In this document: positions 26,000 to 33,240 of the stretch, piece after piece
Layout: every line of letters begins with the position of its first letter
Numbering within the stretch: the stretch's first letter is position 1
NCBI RefSeq assembly: GCF_030689745.1
Contig: NZ_JAUYGL010000036.1
Span: 1 to 39,584, forward strand
Length of the DNA stretch: 39,584 nucleotides
DNA from: Devosia sp.
GTDB taxonomy: Bacteria; Pseudomonadota; Alphaproteobacteria; Rhizobiales; Devosiaceae
Reading direction: 5' to 3'
The notes under the pieces: model-generated
What the model was told of the DNA's origin: nothing
The model's input: only the letters and a program-made list of their open reading frames with translations
Databases searched by the model: none
Position numbers and translations under genes: made by a program

Positions 26000-27015
26000 T
26001 GGCCCACACCACCACCCTGCTCGAAATCAAGGATCTGAAAAAGACCTTCTCGATCGCCACGGGGCTGTTTGCGCGCCCGCTGACGTTGACGGCACTGGAA
26101 GACATCAACTTCACCATCCGGCAAGGCGAGACCCTGGGTATTGTGGGTGAAAGCGGCTGTGGCAAGTCCACGCTGGGCCGCTGCATCCTGCAATTGCTGA
26201 CGCCCGATGAGGGCCAGGTGCTGTGGCTGGGTCAGGATCTGACCAAGCTGCCGGCGGAAGAAATGCGCCAGCGCCGGCAGGATTTGCAGATCATCTTTCA
26301 GGATCCGCTCGCCTCGCTCAATCCGCGCATGACAGTGGGCGAGATCATCGCTGACCCGCTGCGTACGCTGCGCCCGGAACTCAACAAGACCGAGCGTCGG
26401 GCCCGGGTGCTCAAGACCATGGAATCGGTAGGGCTGCTGCCCGAGATGATCAATCGCTATCCGCACGAATTTTCGGGCGGACAGGCGCAGCGCATCGGCA
26501 TTGCCCGGGCGCTGATCACCGAGCCCAAGCTGATCGTCTGCGATGAGCCGGTTTCGGCGCTGGACGTGTCAATCCAGGCGCAGATCCTCAATCTGCTGGC
26601 CGAGCTCAAGGATGAGTTCGGGCTGACGCTGATCTTCATCTCGCATAATCTGAGCGTGGTGCGGCATGTGTCAGACCGCATTCTGGTGCTGTATCTGGGG
26701 CGGATCGTCGAGCTGGCGAGCGGCGACGAGATCTATGAGGACCCCAAGCATCCCTATACGCGAGCGTTGCTGACGGCGGTTCCGATCCCCGATCCCAAGC
26801 TGGCGCGGTTGCGCAATATTGATGCGCTGAAGGGCGAAATTCCCTCGCCGATCAACCCGCCTTCGGGTTGTACCTTCCGCACGCGGTGCCGTTTTGCCAA
26901 GCCCTATTGCGCCGAAAAGCGCCCGCCGCTGGAGATCATCGAGAATGGCCGGCTGGTGGCGTGCCATCGCTGGCGCGAAATCGATGTGCCGGCAGAAGCC
27001 GTGCTGAACGGCTAG
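25996..27015 (+). CDS. oppF: Peptide ABC importer ATPase, OppF type
   Basis: A 339-residue ATPase that pairs with OppD to power peptide uptake. It shows Walker A GESGCGKS, IIFQDPLASLNPR, signature FSGGQAQRI, Walker B VCDEPVSALD and the SHNLSVVRH switch region. The C-terminus carries a second cysteine cluster (GCTFRTRCRFAKPYC), as in OppD. Two adjacent ATG codons open the gene; the first, at 25996, overlaps the oppD stop. The 3' end overlaps the convergent HIT gene by four bases, so the importer operon ends without room for a separate terminator. Confidence 0.94.
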   Translation: MMAHTTTLLEIKDLKKTFSIATGLFARPLTLTALEDINFTIRQGETLGIVGESGCGKSTLGRCILQLLTPDEGQVLWLGQDLTKLPAEEMRQRRQDLQIIFQDPLASLNPRMTVGEIIADPLRTLRPELNKTERRARVLKTMESVGLLPEMINRYPHEFSGGQAQRIGIARALITEPKLIVCDEPVSALDVSIQAQILNLLAELKDEFGLTLIFISHNLSVVRHVSDRILVLYLGRIVELASGDEIYEDPKHPYTRALLTAVPIPDPKLARLRNIDALKGEIPSPINPPSGCTFRTRCRFAKPYCAEKRPPLEIIENGRLVACHRWREIDVPAEAVLNG

Positions 27016-27509
27016 TCGGTCAGACCGTCATAGGCTGCCGCGATCCTCGCGGCGGCTTTTGCCATTTCAACCTCTGAAAACTCCAGCACGCCGTGTTCGG
27101 CCATCAGCGCGTGATATTGCTGCTGTTCGTATGGGACGCCCTTGGGCAGGGGTACAACGTGCCAATGCAGATGGCTGTTGCCCAACTGGCTGCCCAATGA
27201 GAGCACATAGATGCGTTCGGCATTGTAGACCCGCTTGAGCACACGGGAGAGGCGGTGGACCACCGTCTGCAGGGCCAGATACTGGACGGGCGAAAGGTCC
27301 TCTGCGAGGTCCTCACAGTGGCGCTTGGGGCAGACCAGCGCATAGCCGGGCTGGGTGGGGTATTTGCTGAGAAAGACGATGGTCTCGTCATCCTGGGCGA
27401 TCAGATGATGGGCATAGTCAGGATTGCCGGCAATCATCTCGCAGATGAAACAAGGGCCGCGCTGGGCGCGCTCGGCATAGGCCCGCAGATCGAAAGCCCG
27501 GCGGTTCAT
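27012..27509 (-). CDS. HIT-family nucleotide hydrolase or transferase
   Basis: A 165-residue protein of the histidine triad family. The triad motif NSHLHWHVVPLP places His113, His115 and His117 in the nucleotide-phosphate site, a variant of HxHxHxx. The upstream SKYPTQPGYALVCPKRHCEDL strand is also typical. A CxxC pair (Cys20, Cys23) near the N-terminus resembles the zinc site of some HIT proteins. Substrates of bacterial relatives include dinucleoside polyphosphates and AMP-lysine, but none can be assigned here. Its ATG overlaps the stop of the receiver gene (TGATG), so both are likely expressed together. Confidence 0.92.
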   Translation of the reverse strand: MNRRAFDLRAYAERAQRGPCFICEMIAGNPDYAHHLIAQDDETIVFLSKYPTQPGYALVCPKRHCEDLAEDLSPVQYLALQTVVHRLSRVLKRVYNAERIYVLSLGSQLGNSHLHWHVVPLPKGVPYEQQQYHALMAEHGVLEFSEVEMAKAAARIAAAYDGLTD

Positions 27510-28015
27510 CAGCTGGCTTCGGCTAGACCGTCAGCGCTCCGCCGCGCCTTTTTGCCGACGCTTACTGTCTTGCGGCGGCGGTCGGGGCCGACAAATTCGG
27601 CCGATTCGATGAAGCTGCGCGGGTGGGCCGTGATGTTATCCAGCCGAGTCAGCAGATGATTGGCCGCAAATGGCTTGCGCAGGAACTCGGTAATGCCGGC
27701 ATCGCGGGCGTCGGCTATGCGCTTGGCATCGGGTGCGGCACTCATCATGATGACGGGAATCAGCCGATTGCGGCAGTCGCTATTGGCGCGCAGCTTGCGG
27801 GTAAAGGCCACGCCGTCCAGGCCGACAAGGGCGTCATCGATGATCAGCAGGTCAAAGCCGCGGTGGTTCAGCTCGAACATGGCCTTGCTGGCATCACAGA
27901 CTTCGCGAATGTCCTTGCGACCGAGACTGCGCAGCATGACGGCGACCAGCGCTGCCATATGGGCCGACGCATCAGCGACAAGAACGCCCCGCTTGGTGAT
28001 TTCCTCGTTGGCCAT
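27509..28015 (-). CDS. Single-domain response regulator (receiver) protein
   Basis: A 168-residue CheY-like receiver with no output domain. The acidic pocket Asp15, phospho-acceptor Asp60 (LLIIDDALVG), switch Ser92 (VIMMSAAPD) and Lys114 (FLRKPFA) are present. A C-terminal tail holds GPDRRR, a motif shared by many stand-alone alphaproteobacterial receivers, then a basic stretch. It probably relays phosphate or binds a partner. No kinase is nearby. It is the first gene of a two-gene unit with the HIT protein, divergent from rpmJ. Confidence 0.9.
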   Translation of the reverse strand: MANEEITKRGVLVADASAHMAALVAVMLRSLGRKDIREVCDASKAMFELNHRGFDLLIIDDALVGLDGVAFTRKLRANSDCRNRLIPVIMMSAAPDAKRIADARDAGITEFLRKPFAANHLLTRLDNITAHPRSFIESAEFVGPDRRRKTVSVGKKARRSADGLAEAS

Positions 28016-28139
28016 GGTGATCCCACATAATAGCGTGACTGGAGCATAGCTTAGCTTTGCCTATGAGCCGTTAATGGGGCTATGGGTATGCCGGCTTGGC
28101 TTTTCACGACATTTGGGTGAAAACTCCGGCCATGCCGCG

Positions 28140-28168
28140 TTGACAGGGGGGGGCATTTTCCCTATGTA
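28140..28168 (+). promoter_or_regulatory. Predicted rpmJ promoter
   Basis: A consensus -35 box TTGACA (28140-28145) and TATGTA (28163-28168) are separated by exactly 17 bp, the best promoter match in the window and fitting for a ribosomal protein gene. The spacer begins with eight Gs. The leader would be about 50 bases long. Confidence 0.7.
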
Positions 28169-28182
28169 TCCCCCAAGTTTCC

Positions 28183-28207
28183 GGGCGCCAAGGCGCCCCT
28201 TTTGTTT
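28183..28207 (+). promoter_or_regulatory. Terminator-like hairpin in the rpmJ leader
   Basis: GGGCGCC (28183-28189) and GGCGCCC (28192-28198) are perfect 7-base arms around AA, followed by CTTTTGTTT. It lies between the predicted start of transcription and the rpmJ ATG, so it could act as an attenuator or as a ribosomal-protein feedback site. It could also end a leftover upstream transcript. Confidence 0.5.
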
Positions 28208-28224
28208 GACCAAGGAATCGTCCG

Positions 28225-28350
28225 ATGAAGATCCGCAACTCGCTGAAGGCGCTGATGACTCGCCACCGCGCGAACAAGCTCGTCCGCCGTCGCGGTCGGG
28301 TTTATATCATCAACAAGGTAGACAAGCGTTTCAAAGCCCGCCAGGGCTGA
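28225..28350 (+). CDS. rpmJ: 50S ribosomal protein L36, cysteine-free form
   Basis: A 41-residue basic protein starting [18 protein letters not shown] and ending FKARQG, clearly ribosomal protein L36 of the large subunit. It lacks the zinc-binding cysteines of classical L36, the C-minus form that alphaproteobacteria commonly carry as their only copy. AAGGA at 28212-28216 precedes the ATG. It has its own strong promoter and a rho-independent terminator directly downstream, so it is monocistronic. Too short for routine gene length cutoffs, but unmistakable. Confidence 0.96.
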   Translation: MKIRNSLKALMTRHRANKLVRRRGRVYIINKVDKRFKARQG

Positions 28351-28379
28351 GCTTGGCTCGACTGCTGTTTGAATAACAG

Positions 28380-28408
28380 GGCCCGCGCAAGCGGGCCTTG
28401 TTGTTTTT
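28380..28408 (+). terminator. Rho-independent terminator of rpmJ
   Basis: GGCCCGC (28380-28386), loop GCAA and GCGGGCC (28391-28397), followed by TTGTTGTTTTT. This is a classic intrinsic terminator 30 bases after the rpmJ stop. A second hairpin, GCTGCCCG/CGGGCAGC, follows at 28413-28441. Confidence 0.9.
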
Positions 28409-28629
28409 GTCTGCTGCCCGGGCGCGCAGAGAGCGGGCAGCAAGGTCAAGGTGGCCTGGGGGGGCGATGCTGACCTCCCACCGCGACTACTGGCGAATGG
28501 TACTGATCCCGTGCGCACTCGCCTTTGGCGCAGAACTATTTGTTAAGCAATTTATTAACTGAATTTCCACGGCGCGAACCATTCTGGTTTTGGTGGCTGT
28601 AAGTTCCAGCGTCAATTTGAGGTTGTGAC

Positions 28630-29028
28630 ATGCTGCAGGCCCGGACCCTGACCGTCCTGATCAAACGACCAATCGAGGAGGTGTATGCCTTCGTGGTTGA
28701 TCCGGCCAATCTGGCGCGCTGGACGATGAGCGGTCCTGGCCGTCCGGAGCCTGAGCAAGGACCGCTGATCTGGTCGTTCGGCCATCCGCAAGGCCGTGCC
28801 ATGGTGCAAGTTACCCCACCGAACCCGTTCTTCGTGCTCGACTATACGGTGCGGGTGGGGGTTCAGGTGATGCGCGCGGCCAGTGTCAGGTTGATCCGCA
28901 ATGGCAATGGCACGGTGCTGACCCACACCTCGGTGCAGCAGCCGCTGGTCTCGGATGCGGTCTTCGCCTCGGAAGAAGAGTGGCTGCAGGCTGACCTGAT
29001 GGTGCTCAAGACCCTGATGGAGCGCTAA
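28630..29028 (+). CDS. SRPBCC-fold protein
   Basis: A 132-residue protein with features of the START/Bet v1-like (SRPBCC) superfamily: the opening strand and helix (LTVLIKRPIEEVYAFVVDPANLARWT), central antiparallel strands, and a long C-terminal helix (EEEWLQADLMVLKTLME). Members bind hydrophobic ligands or act on small molecules, and no specific role can be named. The ATG follows GAGGTTG. The upstream 279 bp holds the rpmJ terminator and an AT-rich inverted repeat (GTTAA at 28542, TTAAC at 28555) that may be part of its promoter. Confidence 0.8.
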   Translation: MLQARTLTVLIKRPIEEVYAFVVDPANLARWTMSGPGRPEPEQGPLIWSFGHPQGRAMVQVTPPNPFFVLDYTVRVGVQVMRAASVRLIRNGNGTVLTHTSVQQPLVSDAVFASEEEWLQADLMVLKTLMER

Positions 29029-29050
29029 TCTGCCAGCACCCGGACAAAGA

Positions 29051-29076
29051 AAAGCCCGCGACACTGCGCGGGCTTT
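29051..29076. terminator. Bidirectional rho-independent terminator
   Basis: AAAGCCCGCG (29051-29060) and CGCGGGCTTT (29067-29076) form a 10-bp stem with loop ACACTG between the convergent SRPBCC and pyk genes. On the minus strand it continues into TTTTCTTT, giving a strong terminator for pyk; on the plus strand the U-tract is shorter. Confidence 0.9.
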
Positions 29077-29097
29077 CCTGTTGGATACAGGGGGCGA

Positions 29098-30534
29098 TCA
29101 GCTGGAGCCAGCGCCGTCCTGACGGACGAAGGCGATGCGCAGCATATTGGTGGCGCCGGGCGTGCCCAGCGGGATGCCGGCGGTGATGGCGATCCGGTCG
29201 CCGGGGCGGGCAAAGCCTTCCTGATAGGAAATCACGCAAGCGCGGTCGACCATGTCTTCGAGATTGACCGCATCTTCGGTCTGCACGCAGTGCACACCCC
29301 AGACCACCGACATGCGGCGAATGGTGCGCATATTGGGTGACAGCACGATGATGGGCTTGGACGGCCGTTCGCGGGCAGCACGGATGCCGGTGGAGCCCGA
29401 AGCGGTATAGGTGACGATGGCGGCCAGATCGAGCGTCTCGGCCACCTGGCGGGTGGCTGCCGAGATGGCGTCGGCCGCAGTGGCTTCCGGCTCGGTGTGG
29501 GCGGCGCGAATGATGTTGCGATAATTGAGATCGCCTTCGACGGCAATGGCCACCTTGTTCATGGTGGCGACAGCCTCAACCGGGTACATGCCGGAAGCCG
29601 ATTCGGCCGACAGCATCATGGCATCGGCGCCTTCGAATACCGCAATCGACACGTCCGAGACTTCGGCGCGGGTGGGGACAGGCGCGGTGATCATCGATTC
29701 CAGCATCTGGGTGGCCACGACCACCGGCTTGCCGTAGCGGCGGGCCATGCGGATCATGCGCTTCTGCAGGCCGGGAACCTGCTCAAGCGGCAATTCGACG
29801 CCCAGATCGCCACGCGCCACCATAATGGCATCGCTCAGCTTGATGATCTCTTCGAGGCGCTCAATGGCCTGCGGCTTTTCAATCTTGGCCATGACGCCGG
29901 CGCGACCCTGAACAATCTTGCGCACGTCGATGATGTCTTCGGGGCGCTGTACGAAGGACAGCGCAATCCAGTCGGCATCAGCGGCCAGACCGGCCAGCAG
30001 ATCGGCATGGTCCTTTTCGGTCAGGGCGCCGGTCGGCAGCAGGGTATCGGGGAGCGAAACGCCCTTCTTGTCGCTCAGCTTGCCGCCATAGACCACTTCG
30101 GTCTCTATGGCGCCATTGCCCACCTTGGTGGCCTTGAGTGACAGCTTGCCGTCATCGATCAGCAAGCGATCACCCACTGAAACGCTCTCGATAATTTCGG
30201 GATGTGGCAGGAACACGCGCTCGGCAGTACCGGGTGTTTCATTGCTGTCGAGGGTGAATTTCTGTCCGGCGAGCAGTTCGACGGCGCCGTCGGCAAACTT
30301 CCAGACGCGCAGCTTGGGGCCCTGCAGATCGACCAGAACGCCCAAGGGGTGGTTCAGCCGCTTCTCGACATTGCGGATGCGCTCGACCGTGGTGCGGAGC
30401 ACCTCATGGCTGGCATGGCTCATATTGATGCGGAACACGTCTGCGCCGGCCTTGGCCAGTTCCTCGATCATCTTTTCCTCGTGGCTGGCTGGCCCGAGGG
30501 TGGCGACGATCTTTGCGCGTCTCATGCGTCTCAT
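29098..30534 (-). CDS. pyk: Pyruvate kinase
   Basis: A 478-residue glycolytic enzyme transferring phosphate from phosphoenolpyruvate to ADP. Family motifs are in order: KIVATLGPAS at the N-terminus, DVFRINMSHAS, the B-domain lid, KIEKPQAIERL with the catalytic lysine, IMVARGDLGVELP binding Mg, and VVVATQMLESM. A C-terminal allosteric domain completes it at normal length. The ATG overlaps the stop of the upstream DUF1036 gene (ATGA); a second in-frame ATG lies three codons later. A strong terminator follows. Confidence 0.98.
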   Translation of the reverse strand: MRRMRRAKIVATLGPASHEEKMIEELAKAGADVFRINMSHASHEVLRTTVERIRNVEKRLNHPLGVLVDLQGPKLRVWKFADGAVELLAGQKFTLDSNETPGTAERVFLPHPEIIESVSVGDRLLIDDGKLSLKATKVGNGAIETEVVYGGKLSDKKGVSLPDTLLPTGALTEKDHADLLAGLAADADWIALSFVQRPEDIIDVRKIVQGRAGVMAKIEKPQAIERLEEIIKLSDAIMVARGDLGVELPLEQVPGLQKRMIRMARRYGKPVVVATQMLESMITAPVPTRAEVSDVSIAVFEGADAMMLSAESASGMYPVEAVATMNKVAIAVEGDLNYRNIIRAAHTEPEATAADAISAATRQVAETLDLAAIVTYTASGSTGIRAARERPSKPIIVLSPNMRTIRRMSVVWGVHCVQTEDAVNLEDMVDRACVISYQEGFARPGDRIAITAGIPLGTPGATNMLRIAFVRQDGAGSS

Positions 30535-31094
30535 TGCGTGTCCGTTTCTTGTAGCGTTATGTCGTCCTGCGGTGCGTCCACATCGTCGGGATCGACAAGG
30601 AAAGTTGGATCTTCAAGGTCTTCGCTGCCGTCGGGGCCGACGACGGCAGGGCCGGCGGCGGTCTCGGTCAGCTGCAGCGTCCAGTCGGAACGGTTCTGGG
30701 TATCGATTTCGAAGAAACCGGTGCGCTCATAACCACGGGCAAGGCAATCCTCAACCCCAAATATGGTGAAGGTTTCGTCGCGCGTACACATGAATACCGA
30801 TCCGTCCCAAGCCCCGCCGGCCACATCATCTGCTGCAAAGATGTAAAAGAAGCGACGCTGCAGTTCGCCTTGAAACAGGACGCGGCAATCGCCCGGAGGC
30901 GCCTGCCACCAGCCTTCGCTCATCCAGCCGCGCTCAGCGCGATAGCCAAGGGCCACTGAAACAAGATTGGCAGTCTCATTGCAGATGCGCAGGTCGGCCC
31001 TGGCCGGCGTTGCAAAGAACGCCAAGCTGGCAAGCGTTGCGCCGATCAGAGTCGTGCCGAGACGAGTGGTTTGCAAAAGCGAGCCGGAAATCAT
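30531..31094 (-). CDS. DUF1036 secreted protein
   Basis: A 187-residue protein with an N-terminal signal peptide (hydrophobic core TLIGATLASLAFFA, then ATPARA cleavage motif) and a DUF1036 domain starting DLRICNETANLVSVALGY. Cysteines in RICNET, GDCRVLF, MCTRDE and EDCLARGY probably form two disulfides in the periplasm. The C-terminal 45 residues are very acidic. The frame extends to a TTG at 31139, but the ATG at 31094 gives a normal signal peptide and has AGAAGG upstream. DUF1036 function is unknown. The stop overlaps the pyk ATG, so pyruvate kinase is translated from its message, a pairing common in related genomes as far as I recall. Confidence 0.88.
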   Translation of the reverse strand: MISGSLLQTTRLGTTLIGATLASLAFFATPARADLRICNETANLVSVALGYRAERGWMSEGWWQAPPGDCRVLFQGELQRRFFYIFAADDVAGGAWDGSVFMCTRDETFTIFGVEDCLARGYERTGFFEIDTQNRSDWTLQLTETAAGPAVVGPDGSEDLEDPTFLVDPDDVDAPQDDITLQETDTQ

Positions 31095-31234
31095 CGGGAA
31101 AACGTGCCTTCTTTGAGCCCATGGTGATGGATTGGTCAATGGCTAATGACCCGTTTTGGCGGAATTGCGGGCATGTGCTGATGTCATGATGGGGATTGGG
31201 TCACAAAGGGGTTGAACCGGGGGTGAGTCTGAGG

Positions 31235-31251
31235 TTCAAGCAGCGCTTGAA
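31235..31251 (+). promoter_or_regulatory. Inverted repeat in the gapR leader
   Basis: TTCAAGC-AGC-GCTTGAA is a perfect 7+7 inverted repeat with a 3-base centre, ending 17 bp before the gapR ATG and just before its GAGG ribosome binding site. A related half (GTTGAACC) occurs 20 bp upstream. It may be an operator or an RNA hairpin affecting translation. Confidence 0.5.
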
Positions 31252-31268
31252 ACAACGAGGTAAGACCC

Positions 31269-31529
31269 ATGGCTGAAGACAGCGTTGCCCAGGACCAGCT
31301 CCGGGCGTTCATCGAGCGCATCGAGCGGATGGAAGAAGAGAAGGCAGCGATTGCCGCCGACATCAAGGAAATCTACGCTGAAGCCAAGGGCAACGGCTTT
31401 GATACCAAGATTCTGCGCAAGATCGTGGCCATTCGCAAACAGGACGCCAATGAGCGTATGGAGCAGGAAGCCCTGCTTGAGCTGTATATGAGTGCTCTGG
31501 GCATGGTGGCGGCGCCATCTGACGACTAA
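31269..31529 (+). CDS. gapR: GapR nucleoid-associated protein (DUF2312)
   Basis: An 86-residue, highly charged coiled-coil protein matching the DUF2312/GapR family ([16 protein letters not shown], then [19 protein letters not shown]). In Caulobacter GapR binds overtwisted AT-rich DNA ahead of polymerases and is needed for chromosome replication. The length and all conserved helices fit. GAGGTAA precedes the ATG. It is a single-gene unit, divergent from the DUF1036-pyk pair. Confidence 0.95.
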   Translation: MAEDSVAQDQLRAFIERIERMEEEKAAIAADIKEIYAEAKGNGFDTKILRKIVAIRKQDANERMEQEALLELYMSALGMVAAPSDD

Positions 31530-31555
31530 ACCGCGGCACCGCTAGCGATTTGCAT

Positions 31556-31586
31556 CCGCCCAGTTGTCCGAAAGGCTGCTGGGCGG
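31556..31586. terminator. Hairpin between gapR and the flagellar-type mini-gene
   Basis: CCGCCCAG (31556-31563) and CTGGGCGG (31579-31586) are perfect 8-base arms in the short space between two convergent genes. There is no U-tract on either strand, so the terminator call is tentative. Confidence 0.4.
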
Positions 31587-31593
31587 TGCGCGT

Positions 31594-31821
31594 TCAGGCC
31601 AGGATATCGATGGTCGATTTCGTCATGCGGTCGGCGACAAGTATCACGGTGGCGGCAGCCTTGAAGTCGGTCTCTGCCATCATGACCTCAACCAGCTCGG
31701 TGGAAAGGTCGGTTTCGCTCGGGCCAGTGCCGAAACGGGCCACCCGACTGGCGCTGGCATCAAGGCGATCGGCGGCCCGATACATGCCGGCGGTGCCCGA
31801 TGCGATGGCGGAAATACTCAT
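31594..31821 (-). CDS. Flagellar rod/hook-like mini-protein
   Basis: A 75-residue protein that looks like the two terminal helices of flagellar axial proteins (FlgB/C/F/G/E type) joined directly. The N-terminus (SISAIASGTAGMYRAADRLDASASRVA) resembles the basal-body rod N-terminal helix, and the end (TDLSTELVEVMMAETDFKAAATVILVADRM) resembles the C-terminal helix, DLxxEMVxMxxAxxxFEAN. The intervening domains of normal members (130-260 residues or more) are absent. No flagellar genes are nearby. It may be a small conserved relative, or a decayed remnant. Confidence 0.7.
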   Translation of the reverse strand: MSISAIASGTAGMYRAADRLDASASRVARFGTGPSETDLSTELVEVMMAETDFKAAATVILVADRMTKSTIDILA

Positions 31822-31941
31822 GATACTGGCCTTGGCGGATAATCCGTGCAGCGCCTAGCTTAATGCCCGTAGCCTTGAGGTTTCCTTTAGCACGAAAGCT
31901 GCAATGCCGTTCAAAGGCGAGATAAGTCGGCGCGGGATGGA

Positions 31942-32487
31942 TCAAGACGGAACGTAGGTTAACCTGATTGCGTGCTCGCCAATCCGATCATGTGCCACCA
32001 GGCGGAGCGGCGGGCGGGCGGCCGCGAAATATGGTTTGCCTCCGCCAAGCACTACGGGTTGGAGGTACAGCCGATACTCATCGATTAGACCAAGCTGGGT
32101 CAGACAGCCCGCCAGCTCCGGCCCGGCGACGTCAATCTCGCCGTCGTAGTCGGCCTTCAGCGCCTGAACGAATTCTCCCAGGTCGTTGTTCACCAGGGTG
32201 GCATTTGGGCCGACTGATTTCAGCGTATGAGATACAACCCATTTCGGCGTGGCGCGCCAGGCCGCCGCGAAGTCGTTCCCGATGTCGTCCTGTCCCGGCT
32301 GATCCACGTCCCAATAGCGCATCATCTCGTAGATGCGCCGACCGTACAGGCAGCCAACGACCCCGCGCACTTGGTCGTTGAAGTGGCGATGCAGTTCATC
32401 GTCCGGCATCGGCAGGTTTGGCCCGCCATCAGGGCCGGCTACATAGCCGTCGAGTGACTGCATCATTCCATAAACAAGCTTGGCCAT
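31942..32487 (-). CDS. Dihydrofolate reductase-like (RibD C-terminal domain) protein
   Basis: A 181-residue protein of the RibD C-terminal/DHFR superfamily of NADPH-binding reductases. Visible features are the opening strand MAKLVYGMMQSLDGYVAGPDG, the central YGRRIYEMMRYWD helix and the late EYRLYLQPVVLGGGKPYF motif characteristic of the family. Many such stand-alone proteins have no assigned substrate. GGAGA precedes the ATG at 32487; the longer frame to 32535 is rejected. It is divergent from an HxlR regulator, which probably controls it. Confidence 0.9.
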   Translation of the reverse strand: MAKLVYGMMQSLDGYVAGPDGGPNLPMPDDELHRHFNDQVRGVVGCLYGRRIYEMMRYWDVDQPGQDDIGNDFAAAWRATPKWVVSHTLKSVGPNATLVNNDLGEFVQALKADYDGEIDVAGPELAGCLTQLGLIDEYRLYLQPVVLGGGKPYFAAARPPLRLVAHDRIGEHAIRLTYVPS

Positions 32488-32512
32488 GGGCTGTCTCCTG
32501 TCGACCGGGCGG

Positions 32513-32528
32513 CGATCCGGTCGGATCG
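32513..32528. promoter_or_regulatory. Candidate operator between RibD-like and HxlR genes
   Basis: CGATCC-GGTC-GGATCG is a perfect 6+6 inverted repeat in the 127-bp divergent region, 25 bp before the RibD-like start. It is the most symmetric element there and may be bound by the HxlR protein. Confidence 0.4.
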
Positions 32529-32614
32529 CATTCATTTACGCCGTGCCCCATGTTAAAGGTCGATCGAGCCAGGAAACCACCTCTAAATTGCAACCAGTCT
32601 GACGGACGGATCCG

Positions 32615-33097
32615 ATGAACCGGCGACGCTCAGGATGCCCAATAAACCTCACGCTGGAAACCTTTGGCGACCGCTGGAGCCTGATTGTCCTGCGCGACAT
32701 CATGTTCGGCGGCCGCCCTCGCGGCTTTCGGTCTCTGCTTGCCGAGAACATCGAGGGCATCGCGTCCAATATTCTTGCGGACCGGCTGAAACGCCTGACC
32801 GGCAATGGGCTGCTCACGCGGGGCGATGATCCCGGTCACAAGCAGAAGATCATCTACGGCCTGACGGAAAAGGCGATTGATCTCGTCCCATTGCTGGCGG
32901 TCATGGGTAGCTGGGGGCTGCGCCACACACTCCCCTCGACAACGCTCGCCATACGGGCGCAGGTACTCGAAGATGGCGGCCCACAACTCTGGTCCGCGTT
33001 CATGGAGGAATTGCGGCATATCCACTTGGGCGCAGCGGCGCCCGAGATCTCTGCCCTCGCCAAGATGCAATCGGCTTATGCAGCGGCCATTGCGTAA
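32615..33097 (+). CDS. HxlR-family transcriptional regulator
   Basis: A 160-residue winged-helix regulator. It begins with the single conserved cysteine (Cys8 in RRSGCPI) followed by the LETFGDRWSLIVLRDIMFG helix and GIASNILADRLKRLTGNGLL recognition region, all typical of HxlR/HypR proteins, which often sense electrophiles or redox stress through that Cys. It is longer than the usual 110-130 residues, with a C-terminal helical extension. Divergent pairing with a RibD-like reductase is a common arrangement, so it probably regulates that gene. Confidence 0.9.
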   Translation: MNRRRSGCPINLTLETFGDRWSLIVLRDIMFGGRPRGFRSLLAENIEGIASNILADRLKRLTGNGLLTRGDDPGHKQKIIYGLTEKAIDLVPLLAVMGSWGLRHTLPSTTLAIRAQVLEDGGPQLWSAFMEELRHIHLGAAAPEISALAKMQSAYAAAIA

Positions 33098-33240
33098 GTG
33101 ACGCTCATGACCGGGCGTGACCCCAAGCCTCGCAATTTGCACGCGATTTTGCTTGCCGTCCTGAGCCGCGTGTCGGTCCAGAACTTTCGCGGGTCGCGTG
33201 TTCGAACCGCAAAAGTGGAGCCAGTCTTGCCGAGAACGCC

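Noticed and set aside
33180..33230. tRNA-like segment containing GTTCGAA and ending in GAGCCA
   Set aside because: The T-loop resemblance is not backed by a paired acceptor stem or anticodon arm upstream, so no tRNA is called.
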